A stretch of DNA of 64,000 nucleotides from Clostridia bacterium (GTDB lineage Bacteria > Bacillota > Clostridia > Oscillospirales > Butyricicoccaceae). The notes under the pieces were generated by a model. That model saw nothing but the letters and a program-made list of their open reading frames with translations, was not told where the DNA came from and searched no databases. Position 1 is the first letter of the stretch, and every line of letters begins with the position of its first letter. Positions 25,496 to 34,524 of the stretch are shown here, piece by piece. The stretch spans positions 19,479 through 83,478 of the forward strand of contig JAFYPP010000005.1 in the NCBI GenBank assembly GCA_017559995.1, read 5' to 3'. Both the position numbers and the translations under genes were made by a program.

Positions 25496-27055
25496 ATGAC
25501 GCTGCAGCAAAAAATCGACAGCCTGTTTCCCCTGTGGCAGCAGGAAACCTGCCCCGGCGCACAGGTTTTGGTGCGCCATAAGGGCGAGATGATCTACGAC
25601 CGCACCTTTGGCATGGCCGACGTAGAGAAGGGCATCCCCATGACCCACGACCACGTGTTTCACGTGGCTTCCATCTCCAAGCAGTTCACCGCCATGGCCA
25701 TTCTGCTCCTTTGGGAGGACGGCAAACTGTCCCTGGACGCCGATATCCGGGAATATATCCCCGACCTGGTGGCCTTTGACGAACCCATGCCCCTGTGGAC
25801 GCTGCTGCACCAGGTCAGCGGCCTGCGGGATATGCTGGAGCTTATGGACGACAGCGGCGTCCGCAACGTGGACACCATCACCCAGCAGGACATCCGCACC
25901 ATCCTGGCCCACCAAAAGGGCCTGAACTTCCCGCCCAAGAGCCGCCACGCCTACTGTAACTCCAACTATATGTATCTGGCGGAGATCGTGGAGCGGGTGT
26001 CCGGAAAGGGCTTCAACGACTTCCTCCGGGAGCGTATTTTCGCGCCTCTGGGCATGGACAGCACGGTGGTGCGGGAAAATTACTGGCAGTTCATCCCCAA
26101 CCGCGGCGTTTCCTATTGGGACAACGGCACCGAATACTGCCATTGCGTGCTCAACTACGGCAACTACGGCACCACCTCCCTCCACAGCAATGCCCGGGAT
26201 CTGATGAAGTGGATGGACAACTACCGCAATCCCACCGTCTGCAAGCCCGAAACCCTGGAGCGCATGCTGTGGGTGCCCACGCTGAAGAGCGGCGCCCCCA
26301 CCAACTATGCCTGCGGCCTGCGGGTAGATGTGCTGGACGGTTACCGCCATCTGCGCCACGCCGGTGAGGATGCCGGCTTCCGCGCCTTCCTCCTCCGTCT
26401 GCTGGACGAGGATCTGGACGTGGTCATCGTGGCCAACACCGCCAACACCTTTACCGAGCGGGCGGCCTACAACGTGGCCCGCACCGTGCTGGGCCTGCCG
26501 GTGGATCTCCAGCGCGCGCCCCAGCCCTCCACCGCCGACTTTGACGAAAAAACTGCCCCGGGTTTCTATTTCTCCCGGGTTCCCGACGGCTATACCCTCA
26601 CCGTCACCGAAAAGGATGGCGTTTTATACGCCACCGACGAGGCCAAGGCAGCGCCCCTCACCCATGTGGCCGGCGACCTGTACCGCCAGGGTCGGCTGCT
26701 CCAGTGGTTCCGCCTGGGGGACGGTGCTCCCCGCTACGTCAACGAGGAGATGGATCTGCCTCTGGAAAAGGCCTGTGACGGCCCGCTGTCCGCCCTCCAG
26801 CTGGACGGCAAAGAAGGCCGCTACGAAAGCCGGGAGGTGGACACCGCCTACGAGGTGCGGCAAAAAGACGGCCGCCTGTGGCTGTGGCATTTCCGCCGCG
26901 GCCTGACCCCCCTGTACCCCGTGGAGGGCGACCTGTTCGTCACCACCTACTACCGTCCCTGTTTTATCCGGTTCACCAGAGATGCCGGCGGCGCCGTCAC
27001 CGGCCTGACGCTGACGGGAAACCGTGTGCAGGAACTGCCCTTCAAGAAAGTGTAA
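25496..27055 (+). CDS. beta-lactamase-family serine hydrolase
   Basis: 519 aa. Class C/penicillin-binding fold: SISK motif with S59 and K62, then YCN as the tyrosine motif, and HAGEDAGF replacing the KTG motif. About 175 residues of beta-rich C-terminal domain follow, as in D-aminopeptidase or esterase EstB relatives. No signal peptide. AAAGGAGG precedes ATG 25496. The exact substrate (D-amino peptides, esters) is not predictable; resistance to beta-lactams is unlikely for a cytosolic member. Confidence 0.88.
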   Translation: MTLQQKIDSLFPLWQQETCPGAQVLVRHKGEMIYDRTFGMADVEKGIPMTHDHVFHVASISKQFTAMAILLLWEDGKLSLDADIREYIPDLVAFDEPMPLWTLLHQVSGLRDMLELMDDSGVRNVDTITQQDIRTILAHQKGLNFPPKSRHAYCNSNYMYLAEIVERVSGKGFNDFLRERIFAPLGMDSTVVRENYWQFIPNRGVSYWDNGTEYCHCVLNYGNYGTTSLHSNARDLMKWMDNYRNPTVCKPETLERMLWVPTLKSGAPTNYACGLRVDVLDGYRHLRHAGEDAGFRAFLLRLLDEDLDVVIVANTANTFTERAAYNVARTVLGLPVDLQRAPQPSTADFDEKTAPGFYFSRVPDGYTLTVTEKDGVLYATDEAKAAPLTHVAGDLYRQGRLLQWFRLGDGAPRYVNEEMDLPLEKACDGPLSALQLDGKEGRYESREVDTAYEVRQKDGRLWLWHFRRGLTPLYPVEGDLFVTTYYRPCFIRFTRDAGGAVTGLTLTGNRVQELPFKKV

Positions 27056-27060
27056 AAAAG

Positions 27061-27089
27061 AACGACCGCTCGGTTGAGCGGTCGTTTTT
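27061..27089. terminator. convergent terminator (hydrolase / metA)
   Basis: AACGACCGCTC pairs with GAGCGGTCGTT around GGTT, A run before and T run after; serves genes converging from both sides. Confidence 0.9.
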
Positions 27090-27092
27090 CTG

Positions 27093-28028
27093 TTATTCGG
27101 TTCGGGTGCCGGATTTGATCTCGCTGATGTCGTAGGGCGTGGTCTGGTACACGCAGTAGTTCAGCCAGTTGGCGTACAGCAGGTGGGCACAGGAACGCCA
27201 GCGCACCATGGGGGGCTGGGTGGGATCGTCGTTGGGGAAGTAATTCTCCGGGGGCAGGATGTCGATGCCAGCCTTCACGTCACGGATATATTCCTTGTTC
27301 AGGGTGCCGGGATCGTACTCGGCGTGGCCCATGAGGAACACCTGCTTGCAGCCCTCGCTCTTGACGGCGTACACGCCGGCCTCGGGGGACACCGACAGCA
27401 CCTTCAGGCCGGGAACGGCCTCGATATCGGCACGGTCCACCGTGGTGTTGCGGGAATGGGGCACCCAGAAGTTGTCGTCAAAACCGCGGAAGAGGATAAA
27501 GTTGGGATCTTCCACCGTGTGCTGATACACGCCGGACAGCTTCTTGTCCAGCAGCTTCTTCTGAATGCCGTAGTGGTAGTACAGACCGGCCTGGGCACCC
27601 CAGCAGATATGCAGGGTAGAATGGGCGTGGGTCTTGCTCCACTCCATGATCTCGCACAGCTCGGGCCAGTAGTCCACCTCTTCAAACTCCATCAGTTCCA
27701 CCGGCGCGCCGGTGATGATCAGACCGTCAAAGGAGCGGTGCTTCACCTGGTCAAAAGACTTGTAGAAGGACAGCATATGCTCCTGGGAGGTGTTTTTGGA
27801 CACATGGCTGGAAGGGGCGATGAGCTCCAGCTCGATCTGCAGGGGCGTATTGCCCAGCACCCGGGCCAGCTGAGTCTCGGTGTCGATCTTGGTGGGCATC
27901 AGATTGAGCAGCAGCAACTGCAGGGGACGGATGTCCTGGGTCATGGCTCGGGTCTCGGTCATGACGAAAATGTTTTCGGAACGCAGCGTGTCGGTAGCCG
28001 GCAGCGCGTTTGGAATTTTAATGGGCAT
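27093..28028 (-). CDS. metAA: homoserine O-acetyltransferase (MetA fold)
   Basis: 311 aa. Activates homoserine for methionine synthesis. Nucleophile C142 sits in HICWGAQAG. Residue 111 is glutamate (TGAPVE); in this family Glu111 favours acetyl-CoA while the E. coli enzyme, with Gly111, uses succinyl-CoA, so O-acetylhomoserine is the expected product. That agrees with the partner gene metY, which uses O-acetylhomoserine. The ATG shares a base with the metY stop (TAATG), a tight translational coupling. Confidence 0.95.
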   Translation of the reverse strand: MPIKIPNALPATDTLRSENIFVMTETRAMTQDIRPLQLLLLNLMPTKIDTETQLARVLGNTPLQIELELIAPSSHVSKNTSQEHMLSFYKSFDQVKHRSFDGLIITGAPVELMEFEEVDYWPELCEIMEWSKTHAHSTLHICWGAQAGLYYHYGIQKKLLDKKLSGVYQHTVEDPNFILFRGFDDNFWVPHSRNTTVDRADIEAVPGLKVLSVSPEAGVYAVKSEGCKQVFLMGHAEYDPGTLNKEYIRDVKAGIDILPPENYFPNDDPTQPPMVRWRSCAHLLYANWLNYCVYQTTPYDISEIKSGTRTE

Positions 28029-29314
28029 TAGTTCATGGCCTCCAGTGCCTGCTTGATGTCGGCGATCAGGTCGTCCTTATGCTCCAGACCGCAGGAGATG
28101 CGCACCAGGCCCACGGGCACGCCGGCGGCCTTCAGCTGCTCTTCGCTCATCTGGCGGTGGGTGGAGGTGGCGGGGTTCAGGCAGCAGGTACGGGCATCGG
28201 CCACGTGGGTCTCGATGGCGGCCAGCTTGAGAGCCTTCATGAACGCCTCCACGGCGGGACGGCCGCCCTTCAGCTCAAAGGACACCACACCGCAGGAGCC
28301 GTTGGGCAGGTACTTCTGGGCCACGGCATGATAGGGGTCGCTTTCCAGACCGCAGTAGTGGACGCATTCCACCTGGGGCTGGGCGGCCAGGAACTCGGCC
28401 ACGGCCTGACCGTTTTCACAGTGGCGGGCCATACGGACGTGCAGGCTCTCCAGACCCAAATTGAGGTAGAAGGCGCTCTGGGGGGAGGCGGTGCAACCGA
28501 AGTCACGCATCAGCTGGGCGGTACACTTGGTGATGAAGGCGCCTTCCTTGCCGAACTTTTCGGCATAGGTGATGCCGTGGTAGCTGTCGTCGGGGGTGCA
28601 CAGACCGGGGAACTTGTCGGCGTGGGCCATCCAGTCGAACTTGCCGCTGTCCACGATGGCGCCGCCGACCTGTACGCCGTGGCCATCCATGTACTTGGTG
28701 GTGGAGTGGGTGACGATGTCGGCGCCCCACTGGATGGGACGGCAGTTGACGGGGGTAGCAAAGGTGTTGTCGATGATCAGGGGCACGCCGTGAGCGTGGG
28801 CGGCATTGGCCCACTTTTCAATGTCCAGCACGGTGAGGGCGGGGTTGGCGATGGTCTCGCCGAACACCACCTTGGTGTTGGGACGGAAGGCGGCGTTCAG
28901 TTCTTCCTCCGAGCAGTCGGGGGACAGGAAGGTGACGTCGATGCCCATGCGGCGCATGGTCACGTCCATCAGATTGAAGGTGCCGCCGTAGATGGTGGAA
29001 GAGGACACGATGTGGTCGCCGCAGCTGGCCAGATTGAACAGAGCGAAGAAGTTGGCGGCCTGACCGGAAGAGGTCAGCATGCCGGCGGTACCGCCCTCCA
29101 GCTGGGTGATCTTCGCGGCGACATAGTCACAGGTGGGGTTCTGCAGACGGGAGTAGAAATAGCCGCTGGCCTCCAGATCGAACAGCTTGCCCATATCCTC
29201 CGAAGTGGCATACTTGAAGGTGGTGGACTGGATGATGGGGATCTGACGGGGCTCGCCGTTGCCGGGAGTATAGCCGCCCTGCACACAGATGGTTTCCTGC
29301 CGATACTTGTTCAT
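28028..29314 (-). CDS. metY: O-acetylhomoserine sulfhydrylase
   Basis: 428 aa PLP enzyme making homocysteine from O-acetylhomoserine and sulfide. QSTTFKYATSEDMGKLF, SSGQAANFFALFN, the PLP lysine in HSTTKYMDGHG and the C-terminal RISCGLEHKDDLIAD are typical of the MetY branch. ATG 29314 follows AAAGGAAG; a ten-residue upstream extension is rejected. First gene of metY-metA, driven by a perfect promoter. No S-box or T-box is visible in the short leader. Confidence 0.96.
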   Translation of the reverse strand: MNKYRQETICVQGGYTPGNGEPRQIPIIQSTTFKYATSEDMGKLFDLEASGYFYSRLQNPTCDYVAAKITQLEGGTAGMLTSSGQAANFFALFNLASCGDHIVSSSTIYGGTFNLMDVTMRRMGIDVTFLSPDCSEEELNAAFRPNTKVVFGETIANPALTVLDIEKWANAAHAHGVPLIIDNTFATPVNCRPIQWGADIVTHSTTKYMDGHGVQVGGAIVDSGKFDWMAHADKFPGLCTPDDSYHGITYAEKFGKEGAFITKCTAQLMRDFGCTASPQSAFYLNLGLESLHVRMARHCENGQAVAEFLAAQPQVECVHYCGLESDPYHAVAQKYLPNGSCGVVSFELKGGRPAVEAFMKALKLAAIETHVADARTCCLNPATSTHRQMSEEQLKAAGVPVGLVRISCGLEHKDDLIADIKQALEAMN

Positions 29315-29383
29315 GGGAGACGCTTCCTTTCTCTTTGGAATCATGGGACAGAGATCCCAATATCATGTTAGGTTAATTATTTT

Positions 29384-29412
29384 ATTATAAAGCGCTAAAG
29401 GATGACTGTCAA
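29384..29412 (-). promoter_or_regulatory. consensus sigma-A promoter of metY-metA
   Basis: Minus strand TTGACA (29412-29407), exactly 17 bases, TATAAT (29389-29384): both hexamers match consensus. Leader to the ATG is about 60 bases. Confidence 0.9.
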
Positions 29413-29499
29413 CCACAGACGGACACATTTTGCCGCCCCGGCGCATAGGATGAAGTGCGGCACCCTGCCGCATACTATCTGTTCAGGAGGCTGTTGCCA

Positions 29500-30354
29500 A
29501 TGCCTACATTTACCAACCAGGCCACTCTTTCCTATAACAATATCACCACCAACTCCAATGTGGTCACCGGCCAGCTGCTGGAGGTGATCTCCGCCGTCAA
29601 GACCGCCGTGGGGGACACCTATTCCGCGCAGGAAGTGGTGACCTATGTGGTCAGCGTCCTCAATTCGGGGACAACCGCCATCAACGGCTTGACGGTCACC
29701 GATGATCTGGGGGCCTACACCTTCGGCACCGAGACCCTGTATCCCCTGGACTATATCCCCGGCTCCATCCGCTATTATATCAACGGCGTGCTGCAGGCGG
29801 CTCCCGCCGCCACCACCGAACCGCCCCTGACGGTCACCGGCATCAATATCCCCGCCGGCGGCAACGCCATTCTGGTCTATGAGGCACGGGTCAACCAGTA
29901 CGCGCCTCTGGCGGAGGGCAGTACCATCAATAACACCGTCACCATCACCGGCGACGGCCTCAGCGCCCCTGTTATCGCCACCGATACCATCACCGCAGCC
30001 TCCCAGCCCCAGCTGACCATCAGCAAGAGCATCTGTCCCGCCACCGTTGCGGAAAACGGGCAGCTGACCTACACCTTCGTCATCCAGAACAGCGGCAGCC
30101 AGCCTGCTGACGCCGACGTGGGCGCCGTTATCCGTGACGTGTTCGATCCCATTCTGGAGGGCGTCACCGTCGCCTTTGACGGCACGCCCTGGGTGGTCGG
30201 CACCAACTATACCTACGACCAGGCAACCGGCGAGTTCGCCACCGTTGCCGGTCAGGTCACCGTCCCCGCTGCCACCTACGTCCAGGATCCCACCACCGGC
30301 CTGTGGTCCATCCAGCCGGGCACCGCCGTGCTCACCGTCACCGGCACCGTTTAA
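29500..30354 (+). CDS. DUF11-repeat protein
   Basis: 284 aa. Two DUF11 (conserved repeat, Ig-like) units: the first around VVTYVVSVLNSGTTAINGLTVTD, shown here by its LNSGTTAINGL turn, the second around LTISKSI...NGQLTYTFVIQNSG (residues about 175-275). Such domains usually occur in surface proteins, yet there is no signal peptide, anchor or membrane segment; it begins directly MPTFTNQATLSYNN. CAGGAGG precedes ATG 29500. Proteins of this compact type recur in Clostridia without known role. It could be a structural protein released by another route. Confidence 0.8.
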   Translation: MPTFTNQATLSYNNITTNSNVVTGQLLEVISAVKTAVGDTYSAQEVVTYVVSVLNSGTTAINGLTVTDDLGAYTFGTETLYPLDYIPGSIRYYINGVLQAAPAATTEPPLTVTGINIPAGGNAILVYEARVNQYAPLAEGSTINNTVTITGDGLSAPVIATDTITAASQPQLTISKSICPATVAENGQLTYTFVIQNSGSQPADADVGAVIRDVFDPILEGVTVAFDGTPWVVGTNYTYDQATGEFATVAGQVTVPAATYVQDPTTGLWSIQPGTAVLTVTGTV

Positions 30355-30428
30355 CCGCTTAACCAACGCATAAATCCCCTCGGCGCCGGGTACACTGTTC
30401 AGCAGTAAACCGGACCGGAGGGATCGTT

Positions 30429-31823
30429 ATGGAAAGGCTGACCCAGCTGCTGCTGCCGGCGGTGCAGACCGTCAACAATTATCTGTCGGACTACGTGCTG
30501 TTGTTCCTGTTGGTGGGCACCGGCCTGTTTTTTACTCTGAAAACCGGCTTCGTACAGGTGCGGTGTCTGGGGGAAGGTATGCGGCAGGTCTTTGGCGGTC
30601 TGCTCCGTCGGGGCCAAAAGCAGGAAAGCGGCATGAGCTCCTTTCAGGCGCTGACCACCGCCATCGCCGCCCAGGTGGGCACCGGCAATATCGTGGGCGC
30701 CAGCGGCGCCATCCTGCTGGGCGGCCCGGGGGCCATCTTCTGGATGTGGGTCATCGCCTTTTTCGGCATGGCCACCGTCTATGCCGAGGCCGTCCTCGCC
30801 CAAAAGACCCGGGTGCGGGACGAAACCGGGCAGGTGCTGGGCGGCCCGGTCTATTATATCCGTGCCGCCTTTCCCGGAGCGGTGGGGCGGTTTTTGGCGG
30901 GGTTTTTCGCGGTGGCCCTTATGCTGGCGCTGGGCTTTTTGGGCTGCATGGTGCAATCCAACTCCATCAGCGCCGCCTTTGAGACCGCCTTCGGTGTTCC
31001 GGCGTGGATGTCGGGGGCGGTGCTGGTAGTGCTGGGCGGCTTCGTGATGCTGGGCGGTACCCAGCGGCTGGCTTCGGTCACCGAAAAGCTGGTGCCCGCC
31101 ATGGCCGTCCTGTACCTGCTTGGCGGACTTGCGGTGCTGGCCGCCCGTTGGCAGAATGTTGGCGAAGCCTTCCTCATGATCTTCCGCTATGCCTTCGCGC
31201 CCCAGGCCGTGGTGGGCGGCAGTGTGGGCGCCGCCCTCAAGGCTGCCGTCAGCCAGGGAGCCAAGCGGGGCCTGTTCGCCAACGAGGCCGGTATGGGCTC
31301 CACACCCCACGCCCACGCCCTTGCCAACGTCAAAACGCCCCATGAACAGGGGTGTGTGGCCATGGTGGGCGTCTTCATCGGCACCTTCAGCGTGGTGACC
31401 ATCACCGCGCTGGTGGTCATCGTGACGCTCTACGCCGGCGGAGGGCCGCTGCACGTGGCCGGGTCCGCCCTGCGTGCCGAAGCGTTGGGCCTCAACCCCT
31501 CCAATCTGGCGCAAACCGCCTATAGCAGTGTGTTCGGCCAGCGGCTGGGCACTGCCTTCATCGCCATCGCCCTGTTTTTCTTCGCCTTTTCCACCGTCCT
31601 CAGCTGGAATCTTTTCGGCAAGCTCAACGCTCAGTATTTGTGGGGCCCGGGCGCGGTGCGCCCCTATACCCTGCTGTCCCTGGCCTTTCTGTTTTTGGGC
31701 ACGGTGACCTCCGCCGAGCTGGTGTGGGGGCTGGCCGACCTGTGCAACCAGCTGATGGTGCTGCCCAACGTGCTGGGCCTGCTTGGCTGCGCCGAAACGG
31801 TGAAGAAACTGACACGGAAATAG
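30429..31823 (+). CDS. sodium:alanine/glycine symporter (AGCS)
   Basis: 464 aa, about eleven membrane helices. Typical AGCS elements: FTLKTGFVQVR in the first loop, TAIAAQVGTGNIVGASGAI binding sodium and the amino acid, FANEAGMGSTPHAHALA in the middle. Imports alanine or glycine with sodium. CGGAGG precedes ATG. Ends in a two-way terminator. Confidence 0.95.
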   Translation: MERLTQLLLPAVQTVNNYLSDYVLLFLLVGTGLFFTLKTGFVQVRCLGEGMRQVFGGLLRRGQKQESGMSSFQALTTAIAAQVGTGNIVGASGAILLGGPGAIFWMWVIAFFGMATVYAEAVLAQKTRVRDETGQVLGGPVYYIRAAFPGAVGRFLAGFFAVALMLALGFLGCMVQSNSISAAFETAFGVPAWMSGAVLVVLGGFVMLGGTQRLASVTEKLVPAMAVLYLLGGLAVLAARWQNVGEAFLMIFRYAFAPQAVVGGSVGAALKAAVSQGAKRGLFANEAGMGSTPHAHALANVKTPHEQGCVAMVGVFIGTFSVVTITALVVIVTLYAGGGPLHVAGSALRAEALGLNPSNLAQTAYSSVFGQRLGTAFIAIALFFFAFSTVLSWNLFGKLNAQYLWGPGAVRPYTLLSLAFLFLGTVTSAELVWGLADLCNQLMVLPNVLGLLGCAETVKKLTRK

Positions 31824-31825
31824 AA

Positions 31826-31856
31826 AAAGCTGCAGCCAATCGGCTGCAGCTTTCTG
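31826..31856. terminator. convergent terminator (AGCS / MATE)
   Basis: AAAGCTGCAGCC (31826-31837) pairs with GGCTGCAGCTTT (31842-31853). Confidence 0.85.
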
Positions 31857-33212
31857 TTATTCGCTGTATTTTGCCTGTACCCGCTCCAGCCAGTGGGACT
31901 TGTTGTAGTACCAGAGGAAGCAGGCGGTGCTGACCATCCAGGTCATGGGATAGGCGGCATACACCAGGCTGATATTATGGAAGAGGTTGGTGACGATGGT
32001 GATGTAGGTGACACGCAGCACACACCAGGCACCCAGCATGATATACATGGGCACTTTGGAATAACCGGCGCCCCGGCAGACGGCGGCGATGCCGTGGCTG
32101 CAGGCCAGGAACAGGTAAAACGGGGTGCACAGATGGGCACGCAGCACGCCGGAGGCCACAGCCTCGGGGGATTTGCCGAACAGGCCGATGAGGGGCGTGG
32201 CAAAGATGAAAAATACGATACCGATGACCACCGCGCAGACACAGGAGAACACCACCGAGAACTTGGCACCCTGTTTCACACGGTCAAACTGCCGGGCACC
32301 GATGTTCTGGCTGACGAAGGTGGTACAGGCCGCGCCGAAGGCGTTGACCGGGATGAAGGCAAAGCCCTCCAGTTTGACGAAGGCGCCGTTGCCCGCCATG
32401 GCCGCCGAGCCGAACACGTTGACGCTGGACTGTACCATGACGTTGGCGAAGGCGATCACCGAGTTCTGCACGCCGGAAGGCAGACCGATGCGCAGCATCT
32501 CCCGCAGCAGGGTCTTGTCCAGACACAGGCCCTTGAGGGTGACGCGCCAGGCGCCCTGCGCCCGGGACAGACGGAAAAAGGCCAGACCGGCGGACAGACC
32601 CTGGGCAATGACGGTGGCCAGGGCGGCGCCCTTGACGCCCATGTTCATGGGGCCAACGAACAAAATGTCCAGCGCAACGTTGGCCACCGAGGAAATAATC
32701 AGGTAATACAGCGGCCGTTTGCTGTCGCCGATGGCCTGAAAAATACCGGTGGCGCTGTTGTAGAGCACCACGAACAGGATGCCCAGGAAATAGATCCCCA
32801 GATAGTCCACGGCGTCGCCCATGACCTCGGCAGGGGTGTCCATCCACCGCAGCAGGATGGGGGAGCCGAACACGCCAAGGAAGGTGAGGAAGATGCCCGA
32901 GATCACCGTGCCCAGCACGGCGGTGCCCACCGCACGCTTCACCTGATACTCGTCACCGGCGCCGTAGCAGCGGGCGATGACCACGCCCACGCCGCCGTAC
33001 ACGCCGCCGAAAAAGCCCACGATGAGGAAGATCAGCGAGCCGGTGGAGGTGACGGCCGCCAGGGCGTTTTCGCCGCACAGGTTGCCCACCACCAGGGCGT
33101 CCACCATATTGTACATCTGCTGAAAGACCTGTCCCAGAAACAGGGGCAGCGCGAACCGCAAAAGTCCGCTTTTGATATCTCCCTGCAGCAGATCGACCGA
33201 TTGTTTGGACAT
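31857..33212 (-). CDS. MATE-family multidrug efflux transporter
   Basis: 451 aa, twelve membrane helices in two homologous halves. The start, LLQGDIKSGLLRFALPLFLGQVFQQ (quoted by its motif FALPLFLGQVFQQ), and VDALVVGNLCGENALAAV are characteristic of the DinF/NorM-related group of Firmicutes. Probably exports cationic compounds using sodium or proton gradients. AAAGGAGA precedes ATG. It lies downstream of the Mrp gene on the same strand, with a GC-rich hairpin between. Confidence 0.93.
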   Translation of the reverse strand: MSKQSVDLLQGDIKSGLLRFALPLFLGQVFQQMYNMVDALVVGNLCGENALAAVTSTGSLIFLIVGFFGGVYGGVGVVIARCYGAGDEYQVKRAVGTAVLGTVISGIFLTFLGVFGSPILLRWMDTPAEVMGDAVDYLGIYFLGILFVVLYNSATGIFQAIGDSKRPLYYLIISSVANVALDILFVGPMNMGVKGAALATVIAQGLSAGLAFFRLSRAQGAWRVTLKGLCLDKTLLREMLRIGLPSGVQNSVIAFANVMVQSSVNVFGSAAMAGNGAFVKLEGFAFIPVNAFGAACTTFVSQNIGARQFDRVKQGAKFSVVFSCVCAVVIGIVFFIFATPLIGLFGKSPEAVASGVLRAHLCTPFYLFLACSHGIAAVCRGAGYSKVPMYIMLGAWCVLRVTYITIVTNLFHNISLVYAAYPMTWMVSTACFLWYYNKSHWLERVQAKYSE

Positions 33213-33236
33213 AAAGCGTCTCCTTTCAGAGGGAAA

Positions 33237-33262
33237 GCGGCCTGCCGCAGGCAGGCCGCAAA
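33237..33262 (-). terminator. GC-rich hairpin between mrp and MATE genes
   Basis: GCGGCCTGCC pairs perfectly with GGCAGGCCGC around GCA. On the minus strand only a short T run follows, so termination may be partial. Confidence 0.6.
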
Positions 33263-33267
33263 GGGGT

Positions 33268-34098
33268 TTACTTGTTCAGCAGGCCGTTCAGCAGGTCGTC
33301 CATGAAGGGGGCGTGTACGGTCTCGATCATGCCGTTGTCCACGGCGGCAGTGATGGCGGGATCCACGGGGATCTTTGCCAGATAGGGGATGCCGTACTGC
33401 TGGGCAGTTTCCTGCACGCGGCTGGGGCCGTAGATCTGGTGCTGGCCGCCGCAGTCGGGGCACTGGAAGTAGCTCATGTTCTCCACGATGCCCAGAACGG
33501 GGACGTTCATCAGGCGGGCCATCTTGACGGCCTTCTCCACGATCATGCCCACCAGCTCCTGGGGAGTGGTGACGATGATGATGCCCTCGATGGGCAGGGA
33601 CTGGAAGACGGTCAGGGGCACGTCGCCGGTGCCGGGAGGCATATCCACGTACATATACTCCACGTCATCCCACAGCACTTCGCTGTAGAACTGCTTGACG
33701 GCGCCGGCAATGACGGGACCGCGCCACACCACGGGGTCGGACTCGTTTTCCAGCAGCAGGTTGACACTCATCAGCTGCAGGCCGGTCTTGGTCACGGCGG
33801 GCAGGATGCCGCCGTCGGTGCCCTGGGCACGGCCGTGGATGCCGAAGGACTGGGGAATGGAGGGGCCGGTGATATCGGCGTCCAGCACGGCGGTATTATA
33901 GCCGCGCAGCTGGGTCTGGGCAGCCAGCAGGGAGGTCACCAGGGACTTGCCCACGCCGCCTTTGCCGCTGACAACAGCGTAAACGTGCTTGACGGAAGCG
34001 CCCTCAGCCAGAGGGGCGATGAGATCCTGGGGCTCGGTGCGGGACGCACAGTTCTCGCCGCAGGTGGAACAGTTATGGGTGCAGTTTTCAGCGCTCAT
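33268..34098 (-). CDS. Mrp/NBP35-family iron-sulfur carrier ATPase
   Basis: 276 aa. Deviant Walker A in SGKGGVGKS, DADITGPSIP, and the cluster-binding C-terminal pair CPDCGG. The N-terminus has a run of cysteines (CTHNCSTCGENC) as in NBP35-like members, able to hold another 4Fe-4S cluster. It probably delivers Fe-S clusters to apoproteins. ATG 34098 follows AAAAGGAG; the 12-residue upstream extension is rejected. A TGCTATAAT extended -10 lies upstream near 34143-34151. Confidence 0.93.
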   Translation of the reverse strand: MSAENCTHNCSTCGENCASRTEPQDLIAPLAEGASVKHVYAVVSGKGGVGKSLVTSLLAAQTQLRGYNTAVLDADITGPSIPQSFGIHGRAQGTDGGILPAVTKTGLQLMSVNLLLENESDPVVWRGPVIAGAVKQFYSEVLWDDVEYMYVDMPPGTGDVPLTVFQSLPIEGIIIVTTPQELVGMIVEKAVKMARLMNVPVLGIVENMSYFQCPDCGGQHQIYGPSRVQETAQQYGIPYLAKIPVDPAITAAVDNGMIETVHAPFMDDLLNGLLNK

Positions 34099-34177
34099 AA
34101 GAAAAAACACTCCTTTTCGGGGTAAAAGTCTCAAACAGATATATTATAGCACATTTTTTCAGAAATGGTAGTCCCTC

Positions 34178-34206
34178 TTTACTTTTACGCGATAAAGTGG
34201 TATGCT
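34178..34206 (+). promoter_or_regulatory. probable promoter of the cysteine-rich gene
   Basis: TTTACT (34178-34183), 17-base spacer, TATGCT (34201-34206). Match is moderate. Confidence 0.45.
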
Positions 34207-34235
34207 TGGACAAGAACACCGAAAGGAGCATCGCC

Positions 34236-34520
34236 ATGTGTGATAAACCCTATTGGGAAGGCAAGAAATACGCCTTTTTCCAGCATAAAGAATGTGAGTT
34301 TTTCCCCTGCCATCCAGTGGCGGATGACAGCAAGTTCAACTGCCTGTTCTGTTACTGCCCCCTGTACGCTCTGGGCGACAAGTGCGGCGGCGGCTTTACC
34401 TATACCGAGGACGGCATCAAGGACTGCTCCAAGTGCCTGCTGCCCCACAAGCCTGAAAATTACGGCTATATCATGGAGCGCTACGGCGATTTGATGGAAC
34501 TGGCCAGAAAGAAGGACTGA
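34236..34520 (+). CDS. small cysteine-rich protein (PF04071 type)
   Basis: 94 aa. Seven or more cysteines in a fixed pattern: HKECEFFPCH, NCLFCYCPLY, GDKCGGG, DCSKCLLPH. This matches the cysteine-rich small domain family, sometimes fused to or near cobalamin-synthesis genes, and probably binds metal. No cobalamin genes are visible here. ATG 34236 follows GAAAGGAG; the frame extends 13 codons further up without a ribosome site. Followed after 4 bases by the DUF554 gene. Confidence 0.85.
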   Translation: MCDKPYWEGKKYAFFQHKECEFFPCHPVADDSKFNCLFCYCPLYALGDKCGGGFTYTEDGIKDCSKCLLPHKPENYGYIMERYGDLMELARKKD

Positions 34521-34524
34521 TCCC

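Noticed and set aside
29315..29400. SAM riboswitch before metY
   Set aside because: Leader is too short and lacks S-box stems; only a promoter is present.
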